Virus record (IMG/VR): IMGVR_UViG_3300037300_000163
Span: 1 to 21,050 of that record
Source of the DNA: a virus
DNA: 21,050 nt
Reading direction: 5' to 3' (one strand)
Shown here one piece after another: positions 14,249-21,050 of the stretch. How positions within the stretch are numbered: position 1 is the stretch's first letter; each line of letters opens with the position of its first letter. The notes beneath the pieces were generated by a model. That model was not told the origin of the DNA. It did not search any database and worked only from the letters and a program-made list of their open reading frames with translations. A program made the translations under genes and the position numbers.

Positions 14249-15076
14249 TTATTTGCCCTCTCGGAACCTTCGATATTCCGTCGGGGTCATATCGCCCAGC
14301 GCCTTGTGGCCGGTTCCCGACGTGGGGTTTACCGGGCGCACAGGTGGCGGGGCATTGGTTGATGTGCGAGCCTTGGGAGCCGAAAGATTGGCCTCAATGC
14401 GCCCCAATTCGCGGGCCGCTTGAAGCGGTGACATTCGAGCGATGCGAGACGCTTCGGCGCGGTTATTCCCGAGGTGATACGCGATATCAGCGCCGTGGTC
14501 CGAGCCGCGAATAACCTCGCCCATGGCGGGCGAAATATCAACGGACTGGTCAAGCGCCACTTTTTCGAAATCGCGATACTTGGACTTAGCCGCGTCAACC
14601 TGCTCACGCCATTGTGCCGTTACCTCCGCAGACCGTTCGGCTGCGGCGGCGTCATGCTGCTTCTGTGCCTGAGAGGTTTGCCGGTCAGACAAAACCTTGT
14701 CACGCTTCCAGACCGCACGTGCGGCGGCGTATTCGGTGTAGTCGGTGTATTCACCCTCGGTCGGCTCGGGGTCGTCGCCATACTGCGCTCTAAGCTCGCG
14801 CACCCTGGCCTCAGCCCTTGCCGCCCGCTCCTCAATCTCTGCAATGTGCTGCTGTCGCCGCTCGCGGCGGATCGCGGATCGTGACTTTTCGTCCTCAGCG
14901 GGCGGCGTCTTATCGCCAACCGTCGCATCGGGCTTTTCTTTCGCGTCGCCAGTTTCAGCACCATCAGACCCGTCTTGGTCCTCAACGGCCTCGCCAGGCG
15001 TCGGCGCTTCGTAAGTGCCGTCGGCGTCCGTGCCGTCATTACCCACCGCATCGGCGGGGTTCTGATCTTCGTTCAT
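14249..15076 (-). CDS. Head scaffolding protein
   Basis: The 275-residue product is highly charged. Residues 1-60 are acidic and disordered, 65-100 are a basic coiled-coil region (RRERRQQHIAEIEERAARAE), a further helix lies at about 130-175, and the C terminus ends LGDMTPTEYRRFREGK. A short helical, basic C terminus is what P22-type scaffolds use to bind coat. Its place between portal and coat matches P22 gene 8 (303 residues). GAGG lies six bases before the ATG, and only one base separates it from the portal stop. It should direct procapsid assembly and then leave the head. No protease domain is seen. Confidence 0.88.
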   Translation of the reverse strand: MNEDQNPADAVGNDGTDADGTYEAPTPGEAVEDQDGSDGAETGDAKEKPDATVGDKTPPAEDEKSRSAIRRERRQQHIAEIEERAARAEARVRELRAQYGDDPEPTEGEYTDYTEYAAARAVWKRDKVLSDRQTSQAQKQHDAAAAERSAEVTAQWREQVDAAKSKYRDFEKVALDQSVDISPAMGEVIRGSDHGADIAYHLGNNRAEASRIARMSPLQAARELGRIEANLSAPKARTSTNAPPPVRPVNPTSGTGHKALGDMTPTEYRRFREGK

Positions 15077-15077
15077 T

Positions 15078-17132
15078 TTAGCCTCGTTGGAAGGGGTTGA
15101 TAATTTGCTGAACGCCGTCGGCTATTCCATCCCGCATCGCAGCCGTAGCGGCCCCGCTGCTGAGTTGTTCCTCGCGCATTGCTGCGCTTGCCTCAAATCG
15201 CGCCTTTTGAGCGTCGAAATAAGCCTTCTCCGCATCGGCCTCGGCCTTCTTTGCCTTGGCGGATTTCTCTTGCAGGTCAGCTTGCGCAATCTGAACTTCC
15301 ATTTCCTGAAAATCTCGTTGCCGCTTCTGCTCGACCTGCTGCTGCTGCTGCGCCATTTCCTGCTGCTGCATCATTTCGGGTGTCGGCTCGCCTTCGTCGG
15401 CCATGCCGGGCGGGAGCATCTTTTTTAAGCGCTCCGCCAATTCGTCAGCGCCGGGCCAATCCTGCGTTTTCGCAATCAGGTCGCCCGCCATTGCCGCCGC
15501 TTGCGGAACCGCTTGCACGAATGCAATCATAGCATCCGCCGCCGCGCTGCGTGCCGTGGTGTAGCTAGGCCCGGTCTTGACGCGCACGTCATAGCGGCCA
15601 AGCGTTAGGTCATTAACCGGCGTTGCAAAGCCCTCTTGCATTTGCATCCCGTTGACCTCGACGTTCTTCTCCGCCTCATCCTTGCCGGTAATGCGAATCA
15701 TGCGCTGCGCGTCGTAAATGATCGGGATCAAATCGACCATGATGCGGCCTGCCTGCCCGATAGCCTTTGACAAATTGTCCACATAAATGGACGTGCTGAT
15801 ATCCGACTCCATCTGGCGACGCTCAATCGCAATGCCGGATTTCTCGTTGCTTCGCTGACCTAGCGCGGCGTCGTAGATGCCGGTCGTGGCTTGCATGTCG
15901 TCTGCGGCCATGGCGATTTCATTCGCCAGCCCCGATGAGGAGACGGGCGGCATTGACCGCTGAGGCGGGCCGGGCGCGTCAGGATCGGGATTATACGGCA
16001 GGTATGGCTTGGACGTGGTGTTCGCCAGCGCCCATTGCGATTCAAGCCCCGCGAACTGCTCAGTGGTGCCGATAAACGGAACCTTGGGCTGCAAGCTAAC
16101 GACTTCGGCCTGCTGTGACCGGGCGTAGTTGTAAAGCCGTTGCGGGTCTTTGGCGTAACGGATCACGCTGGACCGAACGGTTCGCTCGCCGACTTGGATT
16201 TCCTCACCCATGACCGCGATAATCGGGATGTCGCGCCCCGGCCATTCGGTTGGCTCCTCAAGCACCTCAAAGCCGCTCAGCTTGCACGACATGACGCGGT
16301 GAGTATCCACCTCGCGCACATAAAGCGCCACCATGCCGTCAACCATTCCACCGGGCTTCGTCCCCTTGGGAACTTCGACGATGCTGCCATCGTCAATTTT
16401 GGCAATTGTGCGCCGCACCGGCTCCTTATACCAATATTCGGCCACGCCAATGGTTTCGCTCGTATACCAGTGAACCAAAGTCGCTGAAACATCGTCTTGC
16501 GGAAACTCAGTAGTGCTTGCGTCGGGGTAAGCCACCTTGAACGCTTCTGGCGTCATTTGCTCGACCACGAACATATATTTCGCGTCTCTCCGCGTCGGGT
16601 CTTTTGACTGCGGATCGCAATGCACGGCAAACGGGTTGATGATGCTTTTGAGTGTGACGACCTGATCGAACGTCTCATCGCCTTCGTATTCGGTCAGGAC
16701 GCGGAACCAGCCCATACCGCACGCCGCCGCCTGCTCGGCTGAAAGCTCGTAAATGCTTGGCGCGTCGCACGAATATTGAATTTGTCGCACGAGGCCGTCG
16801 TAGATTTCGGCGGTGTCCTCTGACGCCTCGCTGTCGCCCGCAATGATTGACAGCGCCGGATTCGTGCGGCGAATATCGCCGGTCACCTGGCGGAGAAACT
16901 GCGGTAGGCGGTTGATCGTAATGACCGGGCGACCCTCAAGCTCGCGCGCCGACTTGACGGCCTCAGGCCATTGCTCGCCGATGATAAACGCCAGATCATC
17001 AGCCGCGTGAAGCCGGTTCTCACGGTCGGCGTCCAGCGCTTCAGTGTGGCGCTCCATCGCCTTGCGGTGCATTGCCTTGTAGTCGTCCGCCTTGTCTACC
17101 TTGTCCGGGGTGGCTTCGCTTGCGTATTTCAT
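15078..17132 (-). CDS. Portal protein, P22 gp1-like
   Basis: The 684-residue protein is close to P22 portal (725). Characteristic segments include ENRLHAADDLAFIIGEQWPE, GRPVITINRLPQFLRQVTGD, INPFAVHCDPQSKDPTRRDA and QRLYNYARSQQAEVVSLQPK, all typical of the P22-like portal family. The last hundred residues are Gln- and Ala-rich coiled coil (EMAQQQQQVEQKRQRDFQEM onward), corresponding to the helical barrel inside P22 heads. The portal forms the dodecameric ring through which DNA is packed and later ejected. I prefer the ATG at 17132, which overlaps the terminase stop as ATGA; another ATG four codons upstream also fits. Confidence 0.92.
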   Translation of the reverse strand: MKYASEATPDKVDKADDYKAMHRKAMERHTEALDADRENRLHAADDLAFIIGEQWPEAVKSARELEGRPVITINRLPQFLRQVTGDIRRTNPALSIIAGDSEASEDTAEIYDGLVRQIQYSCDAPSIYELSAEQAAACGMGWFRVLTEYEGDETFDQVVTLKSIINPFAVHCDPQSKDPTRRDAKYMFVVEQMTPEAFKVAYPDASTTEFPQDDVSATLVHWYTSETIGVAEYWYKEPVRRTIAKIDDGSIVEVPKGTKPGGMVDGMVALYVREVDTHRVMSCKLSGFEVLEEPTEWPGRDIPIIAVMGEEIQVGERTVRSSVIRYAKDPQRLYNYARSQQAEVVSLQPKVPFIGTTEQFAGLESQWALANTTSKPYLPYNPDPDAPGPPQRSMPPVSSSGLANEIAMAADDMQATTGIYDAALGQRSNEKSGIAIERRQMESDISTSIYVDNLSKAIGQAGRIMVDLIPIIYDAQRMIRITGKDEAEKNVEVNGMQMQEGFATPVNDLTLGRYDVRVKTGPSYTTARSAAADAMIAFVQAVPQAAAMAGDLIAKTQDWPGADELAERLKKMLPPGMADEGEPTPEMMQQQEMAQQQQQVEQKRQRDFQEMEVQIAQADLQEKSAKAKKAEADAEKAYFDAQKARFEASAAMREEQLSSGAATAAMRDGIADGVQQIINPFQRG

Positions 17133-18493
17133 GCCGCCATCCATCCGCCGTTGCCGCGCGCTGAGGCGGGGGGCTGCTTTATTTCACCCGCCGCGCGTCG
17201 CGTCATGCGCGGGAACAGGTCGGTTAGCGCCCACACCAGCGCGTCAACGCGGTCGGGCGAATAGCCTTGCGCCTTGCGGTCAAAGCCCGTCGTGAAGCTG
17301 CACATTTGCGATTCAAGGTCGCTAAATTCGCCGACATGGTAGACCTTGCCCTGCTCGTAGAGCGCCGCCGCAGGCTCAGCGCGGACCACCTTGCCGCGCG
17401 TGGCGTGAACGGCCCGATACGGCACATGGGCGCTCTGCGCTCGTATTGTAGACTCAACCATCTGCCCGCCTTGGTTGACCTCCGCCACGATTCGGTCAGC
17501 GTCCCATGCGTGATAGAGTCCAACAGCGCGCCGCGCCCACTCCTCGGGTCGGTAGCGCCCGCTGGCGTCTTCGAGAATATAGGCGTTTCCGCCGCCGTCG
17601 ATGCCCGCCACGATAAGCCCGGTTTCGTCGCTGCCGACGTCGCTGCTAACCGCTGGATCAATGGCGACAACGATGCGGCCCAGTCCTTCGGGCGCAACCT
17701 GCACCCGCTTGATCCAATCGCGCCGCCACAGCGCATTCTCCACATCAGCGGTAAATTGCCCATCGTAAAACCTGCGCCGTTGCCGCTCAGGGAGCGCTTG
17801 CAGCGACACGAGGTAGTCGGCGGGGAGGTTGTCCGCGTTGTCAGTCGGGTTGGCGACGCCCATGGCGTAATTCGTGCGGTCAACCGGAGACTCGCCGTCA
17901 GGGTTTATCCCGTCGATCCACATGCGATAGGTCCAGTGCGCCCGCGTCGTGGGGTTAAGGTCGACATAATCGCGCAACGGAAGCCGGTCGCCGTTTTCCT
18001 TGAACACGTTTTGAGCAAGCCGCGTCTGCGCCACGGTATAAGACGCAAGCGGGATTTCGCTGGCCTCGTTGAAGTAGAGCGTGGCGAACTCCTTGCCGAG
18101 AACCTTGTCCACCCGCTCCTTGTCGTCTAGCCCGGCAAGCCACACCTCCGAGCCGTTCGGGTAGCTAAAATATCCATTCTGTTCGTGCCACCGCAGGCTC
18201 ACGCCAGGCGTCGCAAGCGCGAACATTTTTGGGAACGTGTCTTGGCCGATTGACTGCTTCACCGCGACGCCGTGGCGACGGAATATTGCATGGCGCGATC
18301 CGGGGGCCATGAGGGCGCGCATGTGGATCGCGTAGCAAATCAGGAACGTCTTGCCCGAGCGTGACCCGCCGTAGACAAGGTGATGCTTTTGCGGCCCGGC
18401 AAGCTGGTTGCGAATTTCGCTTTGTTTGGCCGTGAGGTTAAAGGTCAGTGTCGCGGCCCGCGATATTGACGACCACGCCCACCGCGCCGTCAT
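17129..18493 (-). CDS. terL: Terminase large subunit (packaging ATPase and nuclease)
   Basis: The 454-residue protein has Walker A GGSRSGKT (42-49), Walker B ATLYFNE with catalytic E143, and DLNPTT (178-183) as the coupling-motif region. The C-terminal nuclease shows AIDP (D279), AEVNQ (E338) and RVDAL (D417), the expected acidic residues of an RNase H-like terminase nuclease. It drives DNA into the procapsid through the portal and cuts the concatemer, probably by headful packaging as in P22 and Sf6 (inference from the family). Sf6 gp2 is 470 residues. The start is uncertain: the ATG used overlaps the small-subunit gene by 56 bases and has no clear ribosome binding site. The conserved part begins near FNLTAKQSEI, so a non-ATG start such as CTG at 18448 is possible. 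Confidence 0.95.
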   Translation of the reverse strand: MTARWAWSSISRAATLTFNLTAKQSEIRNQLAGPQKHHLVYGGSRSGKTFLICYAIHMRALMAPGSRHAIFRRHGVAVKQSIGQDTFPKMFALATPGVSLRWHEQNGYFSYPNGSEVWLAGLDDKERVDKVLGKEFATLYFNEASEIPLASYTVAQTRLAQNVFKENGDRLPLRDYVDLNPTTRAHWTYRMWIDGINPDGESPVDRTNYAMGVANPTDNADNLPADYLVSLQALPERQRRRFYDGQFTADVENALWRRDWIKRVQVAPEGLGRIVVAIDPAVSSDVGSDETGLIVAGIDGGGNAYILEDASGRYRPEEWARRAVGLYHAWDADRIVAEVNQGGQMVESTIRAQSAHVPYRAVHATRGKVVRAEPAAALYEQGKVYHVGEFSDLESQMCSFTTGFDRKAQGYSPDRVDALVWALTDLFPRMTRRAAGEIKQPPASARGNGGWMAA

Positions 18494-18869
18494 GGGTTAG
18501 CTTGTCGCCGTATATTTTCGGCAGGGCTTTTGACAGCGCCCACTTGCGCGTGTCATTGCGCAGCTTGGAGCGCGCGACGTTTTCGCTGTTGAGGATGGCG
18601 CGCCCGTCTCGAATCATCCAATCGTTTGTCGCGTCGTCTGCGATTTCAAACATCTCATCAAACATCGCGTGATAGCCGATTTCGCGCGCGTGAGTGTAGC
18701 GCTCGCCAAACCCCTCGCGGTTGTCGATTGCCCACGTGCGCACGCTGCGCTCGCTCGGCATGTCGGCGTCGCGGCATACGGCGCGCAGCGTGCGACCGTT
18801 CGCAAGCTCGTCCAGGATGTAATCGGCAACAGCGGCGGTATATTTGCTCGGCGTCTGCGATTTACGCAT
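18438..18869 (-). CDS. terS: Terminase small subunit, Sf6 gp1-like
   Basis: The 143-residue product, similar in size to Sf6 gp1 (140), begins MRKSQTPSKYTAAVADYILD. A helix-turn-helix part (about residues 12-55, with GRTLRAVCRDADMPSERSVR) should bind the packaging site. The following helices (ATNDWMIRDGRAILNSENVA and KLRNDTRKWALSKALPKIYG) match the oligomerisation region of this family. It ends before a short tail (VVVNIAGRDTDL). The ATG at 18869 overlaps the upstream gene by eight bases; a TTG one codon earlier is less likely. It recognises phage DNA and passes it to the large subunit encoded just downstream. Confidence 0.9.
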   Translation of the reverse strand: MRKSQTPSKYTAAVADYILDELANGRTLRAVCRDADMPSERSVRTWAIDNREGFGERYTHAREIGYHAMFDEMFEIADDATNDWMIRDGRAILNSENVARSKLRNDTRKWALSKALPKIYGDKLTHDGAVGVVVNIAGRDTDL

Positions 18870-19167
18870 CAATCACGCGCCACCCTGCGGTGTGGCCCTC
18901 AAGATACTGCGCCTCGTAGATGTCACCATCGGCGAGGAACAGGCCCTTGTTTGCAGCCGCTGCGCCGCTTTCGGCGATCCACACAGCGCCACCCGCCGTC
19001 TTAAAGCGCACGACTTCACCCCGATACGCCTCGGCGGCGCTAAGCGTCGCGGACGTGCCCGAGCTTGTGACGGCAACGCCGATGCGCGGTAGCCCCTGCC
19101 AGACGGGGGAGGCGCTGGCCGCGCCGTTCACTCCGCCTCGACCGATCATAAGCGCGACTTTTGCCAT
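18862..19167 (-). CDS. First gene of the virion operon, small unknown protein
   Basis: The 101-residue protein begins MAKVALMIGRGGVNGAASAS. It is rich in Ala and Gly, with beta-type segments (GEVVRFKTAGGAVWIAESGA, then GLFLADGDIYEAQYL) resembling small phage beta-barrel proteins. TAGGAGG eight bases before the ATG is a very strong ribosome binding site, so it should be well expressed. It is the first gene after the promoter at 19238-19266. Strong expression and composition would suit an abundant head or decoration protein, but placement before the terminase is unusual for that, and no family is recognised. Confidence 0.8.
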   Translation of the reverse strand: MAKVALMIGRGGVNGAASASPVWQGLPRIGVAVTSSGTSATLSAAEAYRGEVVRFKTAGGAVWIAESGAAAANKGLFLADGDIYEAQYLEGHTAGWRVIDA

Positions 19168-19190
19168 ACGATGGCCTCCTAAACGCGAAA

Positions 19191-19219
19191 CACCCGCGCG
19201 GGATTAACCGGCGGGCGTG
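19191..19219 (-). promoter_or_regulatory. GC-rich inverted repeat in the leader
   Basis: The leader between the promoter and the first ribosome binding site contains CACGCCCGC and GCGGGTG, able to pair through CAC/GTG and CCGC/GCGG with a two-base bulge around a loop of about 13 bases. The pairing is imperfect and no known riboswitch is recognised. It might stabilise the transcript or affect initiation. Confidence 0.3.
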
Positions 19220-19237
19220 AAATTAGAGATTGAGCAA

Positions 19238-19266
19238 ACGGTATCGCAAACGTTGCAGCGCGTCAA
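19238..19266 (-). promoter_or_regulatory. Promoter of the virion operon
   Basis: On the minus strand TTGACG (19266-19261) and TACCGT (19243-19238) are separated by 17 bases, giving a sigma-70-type promoter with a strong -35 and a moderate -10. Transcription should start near 19231, leaving a leader of about 64 bases before the first gene. Two copies of CGTTTGC flank the -10 region (19252-19246 and 19240-19234), twelve bases apart, and may bind a regulator. The site lies just beyond the terminator of the upstream operon. Confidence 0.65.
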
Positions 19267-19284
19267 GCGGTTACGCCGGGCAAT

Positions 19285-19316
19285 AAAAAACCGCCCCCCG
19301 CGTTAGCAGGAGGCGG
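19285..19316 (-). terminator. Rho-independent terminator of the upstream operon
   Basis: On the minus strand CCGCCTCC, a ten-base loop and GGGGGCGG form an eight-pair stem with one G-U pair, followed at once by six T. It lies about 70 bases past the last gene of the upstream cluster and just before the virion promoter, separating the two transcription units. Late antitermination through it remains possible. Confidence 0.8.
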
Positions 19317-19386
19317 AAGTCGCAACAGGAGGAGACAGGCACATGACGACCCGACAAAGCCAATGTTGCACGGGTCGCGCGGGCGG

Positions 19387-19587
19387 TCAAGCGTCGTCGT
19401 CGGGGTCGTAAATCTTTTGCATGACCTCATGCTTCGCCATCTCTAGCGCGCCCAGCGCTTCAAATCCGGTCACGCCGCCCTCAGCGTTATAGATTGCGTC
19501 CATGATTGCCACTAAGAGCGCGTCCGGGGCACTCTCGCCGTCGCCGGTGATAACGCGCCACGGGCCAATCGTCACCTCATCCGCCAT
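19387..19587 (-). CDS. Small acidic unknown protein
   Basis: The 66-residue product begins MADEVTIGPWRVITGDGESA and ends KIYDPDDDA. It is acidic, apparently with a short beta region followed by helices (ALLVAIMDAIYN and FEALGALEMAKHEVMQ), and has no membrane segment. GGGAGGT nine bases before the ATG supports this start, which overlaps the preceding gene by eleven bases. It is the last gene before the terminator. No family is recognised. Confidence 0.75.
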   Translation of the reverse strand: MADEVTIGPWRVITGDGESAPDALLVAIMDAIYNAEGGVTGFEALGALEMAKHEVMQKIYDPDDDA

Positions 19588-19843
19588 GGCTCAAGACCTC
19601 CCTGCACAATGCTGCCAGCCGAGCAATTTCTAGCGCCAGCGCGCCCATTTCGTCGGCGGTAAATATCTCCGCAAATGCTTTATCGCACCCGTCAACAAAT
19701 ATCACGCCGTGCTCGGTCAACTCGGTTTGAAATACCCGACCGCCACCCATTCGCGCCAGGATCGGGAAATCTGCATCATCGCGCCCGCCCGATCCCGTCA
19801 CCTCGTAAATTTTAACGAGGTTTTCGCCGTCAAGTTTGGTCAT
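19577..19843 (-). CDS. Small unknown protein
   Basis: This 88-residue product begins MTKLDGENLVKIYEVTGSGG. The first two thirds look beta-rich (FPILARMGGGRVFQTELTEH, GVIFVDG) and the end is a helix (DEMGALALEIARLAALCREV). The start is firmly placed: AAAGGAG lies eight bases upstream and the ATG overlaps the previous stop as ATGA; a longer frame upstream is rejected. It belongs to the small-gene operon upstream of the packaging genes. No family is recognised. Confidence 0.78.
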   Translation of the reverse strand: MTKLDGENLVKIYEVTGSGGRDDADFPILARMGGGRVFQTELTEHGVIFVDGCDKAFAEIFTADEMGALALEIARLAALCREVLSHGG

Positions 19844-20355
19844 GCGTTGGCTCCTTTGAAAAACACCTCTAACACCACCAAGGCGGCGCGCGCATCCTGC
19901 CACCACACATATTTGAGATCAAACCCGCGCTGAGGTTGCCACTCGTCAATTAGGAAAGACTCCGCCGCGCCCCTCAGCGGGCCTAGCACGCGCCCGCACT
20001 TCGTGTCGCGCTGCTCAATCCTAGCGGCGTATTCAGGGCCGGATTCGCTCGCGCCGTATCGGGTGAAATCAAGCGAGTCCCGACCGCTGGCACATCCTCG
20101 CACCGCCATCGCAGCACGGCGCAGCGCGATATATTCCTCGCCCGATTCAAACATCCGTTCGGTGATATGCCGGTATCGTCGCGCCCGGTGTAGCGGCGTC
20201 TGGCAGTCGTCGCGCCACACCGTGGGGCCTGCCGTCATCCCCTTAGCTTGCCGCTCAGGCGTTGGCGCGGCTTCGGGTTGCGCGAGGGTGACGCGCTCAA
20301 CCGCTGCCGCCTTGCGCGCTTTGGTCGGCGACGGCTTCCACGGGCGGACCGTCAT
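19840..20355 (-). CDS. Unknown basic protein
   Basis: The 171-residue protein has a basic, probably disordered start (MTVRPWKPSPTKARKAAAVE) and a helical body rich in Arg and aromatic residues (RARRYRHITERMFESGEEYI, EYAARIEQRDTKCGRVLGPL). It ends LVVLEVFFKGANA. The ATG forms an ATGA overlap with the DUF3310-type gene and has a G-rich ribosome binding site. Genes just before phage terminases sometimes encode late regulators, and its basic nature would permit nucleic-acid binding, but no helix-turn-helix or zinc site can be defended. Confidence 0.75.
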   Translation of the reverse strand: MTVRPWKPSPTKARKAAAVERVTLAQPEAAPTPERQAKGMTAGPTVWRDDCQTPLHRARRYRHITERMFESGEEYIALRRAAMAVRGCASGRDSLDFTRYGASESGPEYAARIEQRDTKCGRVLGPLRGAAESFLIDEWQPQRGFDLKYVWWQDARAALVVLEVFFKGANA

Positions 20356-20753
20356 TCCCCGCCCTCCATCAGCGCAATTTCCGCCGCGATAGCGTCTCGC
20401 ATGTCTACCAGATACGCAATCGGAGACTCTTCACGCCCCCAAACCCAAGCCGCTCTCCACGCGCGCCGCACGATAAAGCCGCGGCCCTCGCGCATCTGCC
20501 GCGTAAACTCCGCCATGCTGAAATCAGGCTCAGCCATGCACGCCAGCACCACAGGCTCCCGCGCCATCGCATCAACCAGGTCATCCGTCCAAAGCAAAGC
20601 TTTGCGCAAGTCTTGCAGTTCCTCGCCCTTGAGGTGCGCCCGCATCACGTATTGCACGATCTGCGCGAGCGGACCGCACAGGCGGCGCGAGAGGTTGATG
20701 ATTTCGATTGGGTGCGCCGTGTAGTGCGCCGGTGACGTTACAGGGTCGTTCAT
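20352..20753 (-). CDS. DUF3310-type protein
   Basis: The 133-residue product begins MNDPVTSPAHYTAHPIEIIN. NDPVxxPAHY, followed by a helix and QYVMRAHLKGEELQDLRKAL (about 34-52), matches the DUF3310 pattern widespread in phages, where the usual form is YLWRAGxKG followed by DLxKAL. T7 gp1.7, a nucleotide kinase, contains a related region, but this protein has no visible Walker motif, so kinase activity should not be assumed. The C-terminal half (about 60-133) is helical and unrecognised. The start forms an ATGA overlap with the upstream gene, with GGGAGAG just upstream; earlier starts overlap that gene. Confidence 0.82.
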   Translation of the reverse strand: MNDPVTSPAHYTAHPIEIINLSRRLCGPLAQIVQYVMRAHLKGEELQDLRKALLWTDDLVDAMAREPVVLACMAEPDFSMAEFTRQMREGRGFIVRRAWRAAWVWGREESPIAYLVDMRDAIAAEIALMEGGE

Positions 20754-21031
20754 TTCGTCTCTCCCATCCAGCCCCAAACCCGCTGCCACCATCCGCGCGC
20801 CACCGGCGCAACATCCGCAACGCCAGCCGATTTCCTCGCATCCGAGAGAATCACCTGCACCGCGTTTGCGACGCCGACGCCCTGCTCAATCGCCATTCCC
20901 TCAATCCAGGCGAGGCCCTTGCGCCACTCAGGCGTGAGGCGCTGCGGCGCGGCGTGGCGCATCATCCACAGATACGCCTCCAGCCTATCCACGAGGTCGA
21001 GCCGGTCGCTCGGCTGATACCTGATGCCCAT
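20750..21031 (-). CDS. Unknown protein, possibly truncated by the right edge
   Basis: From the first visible ATG the product has 93 residues, beginning MGIRYQPSDRLDLVDRLEAY. It is helical, with LEAYLWMMRHAA and GLAWIEGMAIEQG, and ends with a Trp-rich stretch (GWWQRVWGWMGETK). The frame stays open to the window edge (AALDA before this Met) and no ribosome binding site precedes the ATG, so the true start may lie outside. Its stop overlaps the next ATG as ATGA. No family is recognised. Confidence 0.65.
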   Translation of the reverse strand: MGIRYQPSDRLDLVDRLEAYLWMMRHAAPQRLTPEWRKGLAWIEGMAIEQGVGVANAVQVILSDARKSAGVADVAPVARGWWQRVWGWMGETK

Positions 21032-21050
21032 GGCGTCAAGCGCGGCGGCT

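Noticed and set aside
15300-15380. CAG/CTG-type triplet repeat
   Set aside because: It is the Gln-rich coiled-coil tip of the portal protein and is explained by the coding sequence.
17267-18130. Plus-strand open frame (287 codons) opposite the large terminase
   Set aside because: It is wholly antisense to a terminase with all ATPase and nuclease motifs, and has no recognisable domain or ribosome binding site.
1-21050. tRNA, rRNA, insertion sequence or attachment site
   Set aside because: No cloverleaf, transposase frame or terminal inverted repeat pair was seen on reading; a tRNA search and dot plot were not possible here.

Overview
The window is a late-gene segment of a tailed double-stranded DNA phage or prophage with a short-tailed, P22-like virion. 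Almost every supported gene lies on the minus strand, so the map reads from right (21050) to left (1). The sequence is GC-rich. The one clear promoter has the TTGAC / 17-bp spacer form common in Proteobacteria. I infer a proteobacterial host, possibly an alphaproteobacterium; the sequence does not name a genus. No integrase, repressor, replication or endolysin gene is visible, so lifestyle cannot be decided here.

Region 1 (about 21050-19387) is the end of an upstream operon of five small, overlapping genes, mostly joined by ATGA stop/start overlaps. One is a DUF3310-type protein; the others are unrecognised. It ends at a good Rho-independent terminator (19285-19316). A promoter just beyond it (19238-19266), with a short leader, then starts the virion operon.

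Region 2 (19167-12290) is packaging and head assembly: a small unknown protein, terminase small and large subunits, a P22-type portal, a scaffolding protein, a P22-type coat protein with its inserted I-domain, a small SAP-like protein, and a gp4-like tail accessory factor.

Region 3 (12290-4318) holds the tail plug and ejection proteins in P22 order, with extra genes. Between the gp4-like and gp10-like genes sits a 347-residue protein with an ADP-ribosyltransferase-like domain. After gp10 come a small protein ending in a regular 12-residue repeat (at the place of the P22 tail needle), another small protein, a GNAT acetyltransferase, and three probable ejection proteins in the gp7, gp20 and gp16 positions.

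Region 4 (4326-1) is host recognition and probably the start of late accessory or lysis functions: a beta-helical tailspike, a polyglycine adhesin like those on the fibre tips of T-even phages, a 99-residue unknown, a membrane protein with a faint VanZ-like motif, and a gene cut by the window edge. Between the gp16-like gene and the tailspike, the only plausible plus-strand gene encodes a 58-residue protein with two membrane segments. P22 carries its opposite-strand superinfection-exclusion gene sieA in the same place.

The genes form one programme: package DNA by terminase and portal, build and close the head, attach the plug and spikes, and eject internal proteins with the DNA. The most interesting departures from the P22 plan are the ADP-ribosyltransferase-like virion gene, the opposite-strand membrane protein, the 12-residue-repeat protein, and the paired tailspike and polyglycine adhesin.
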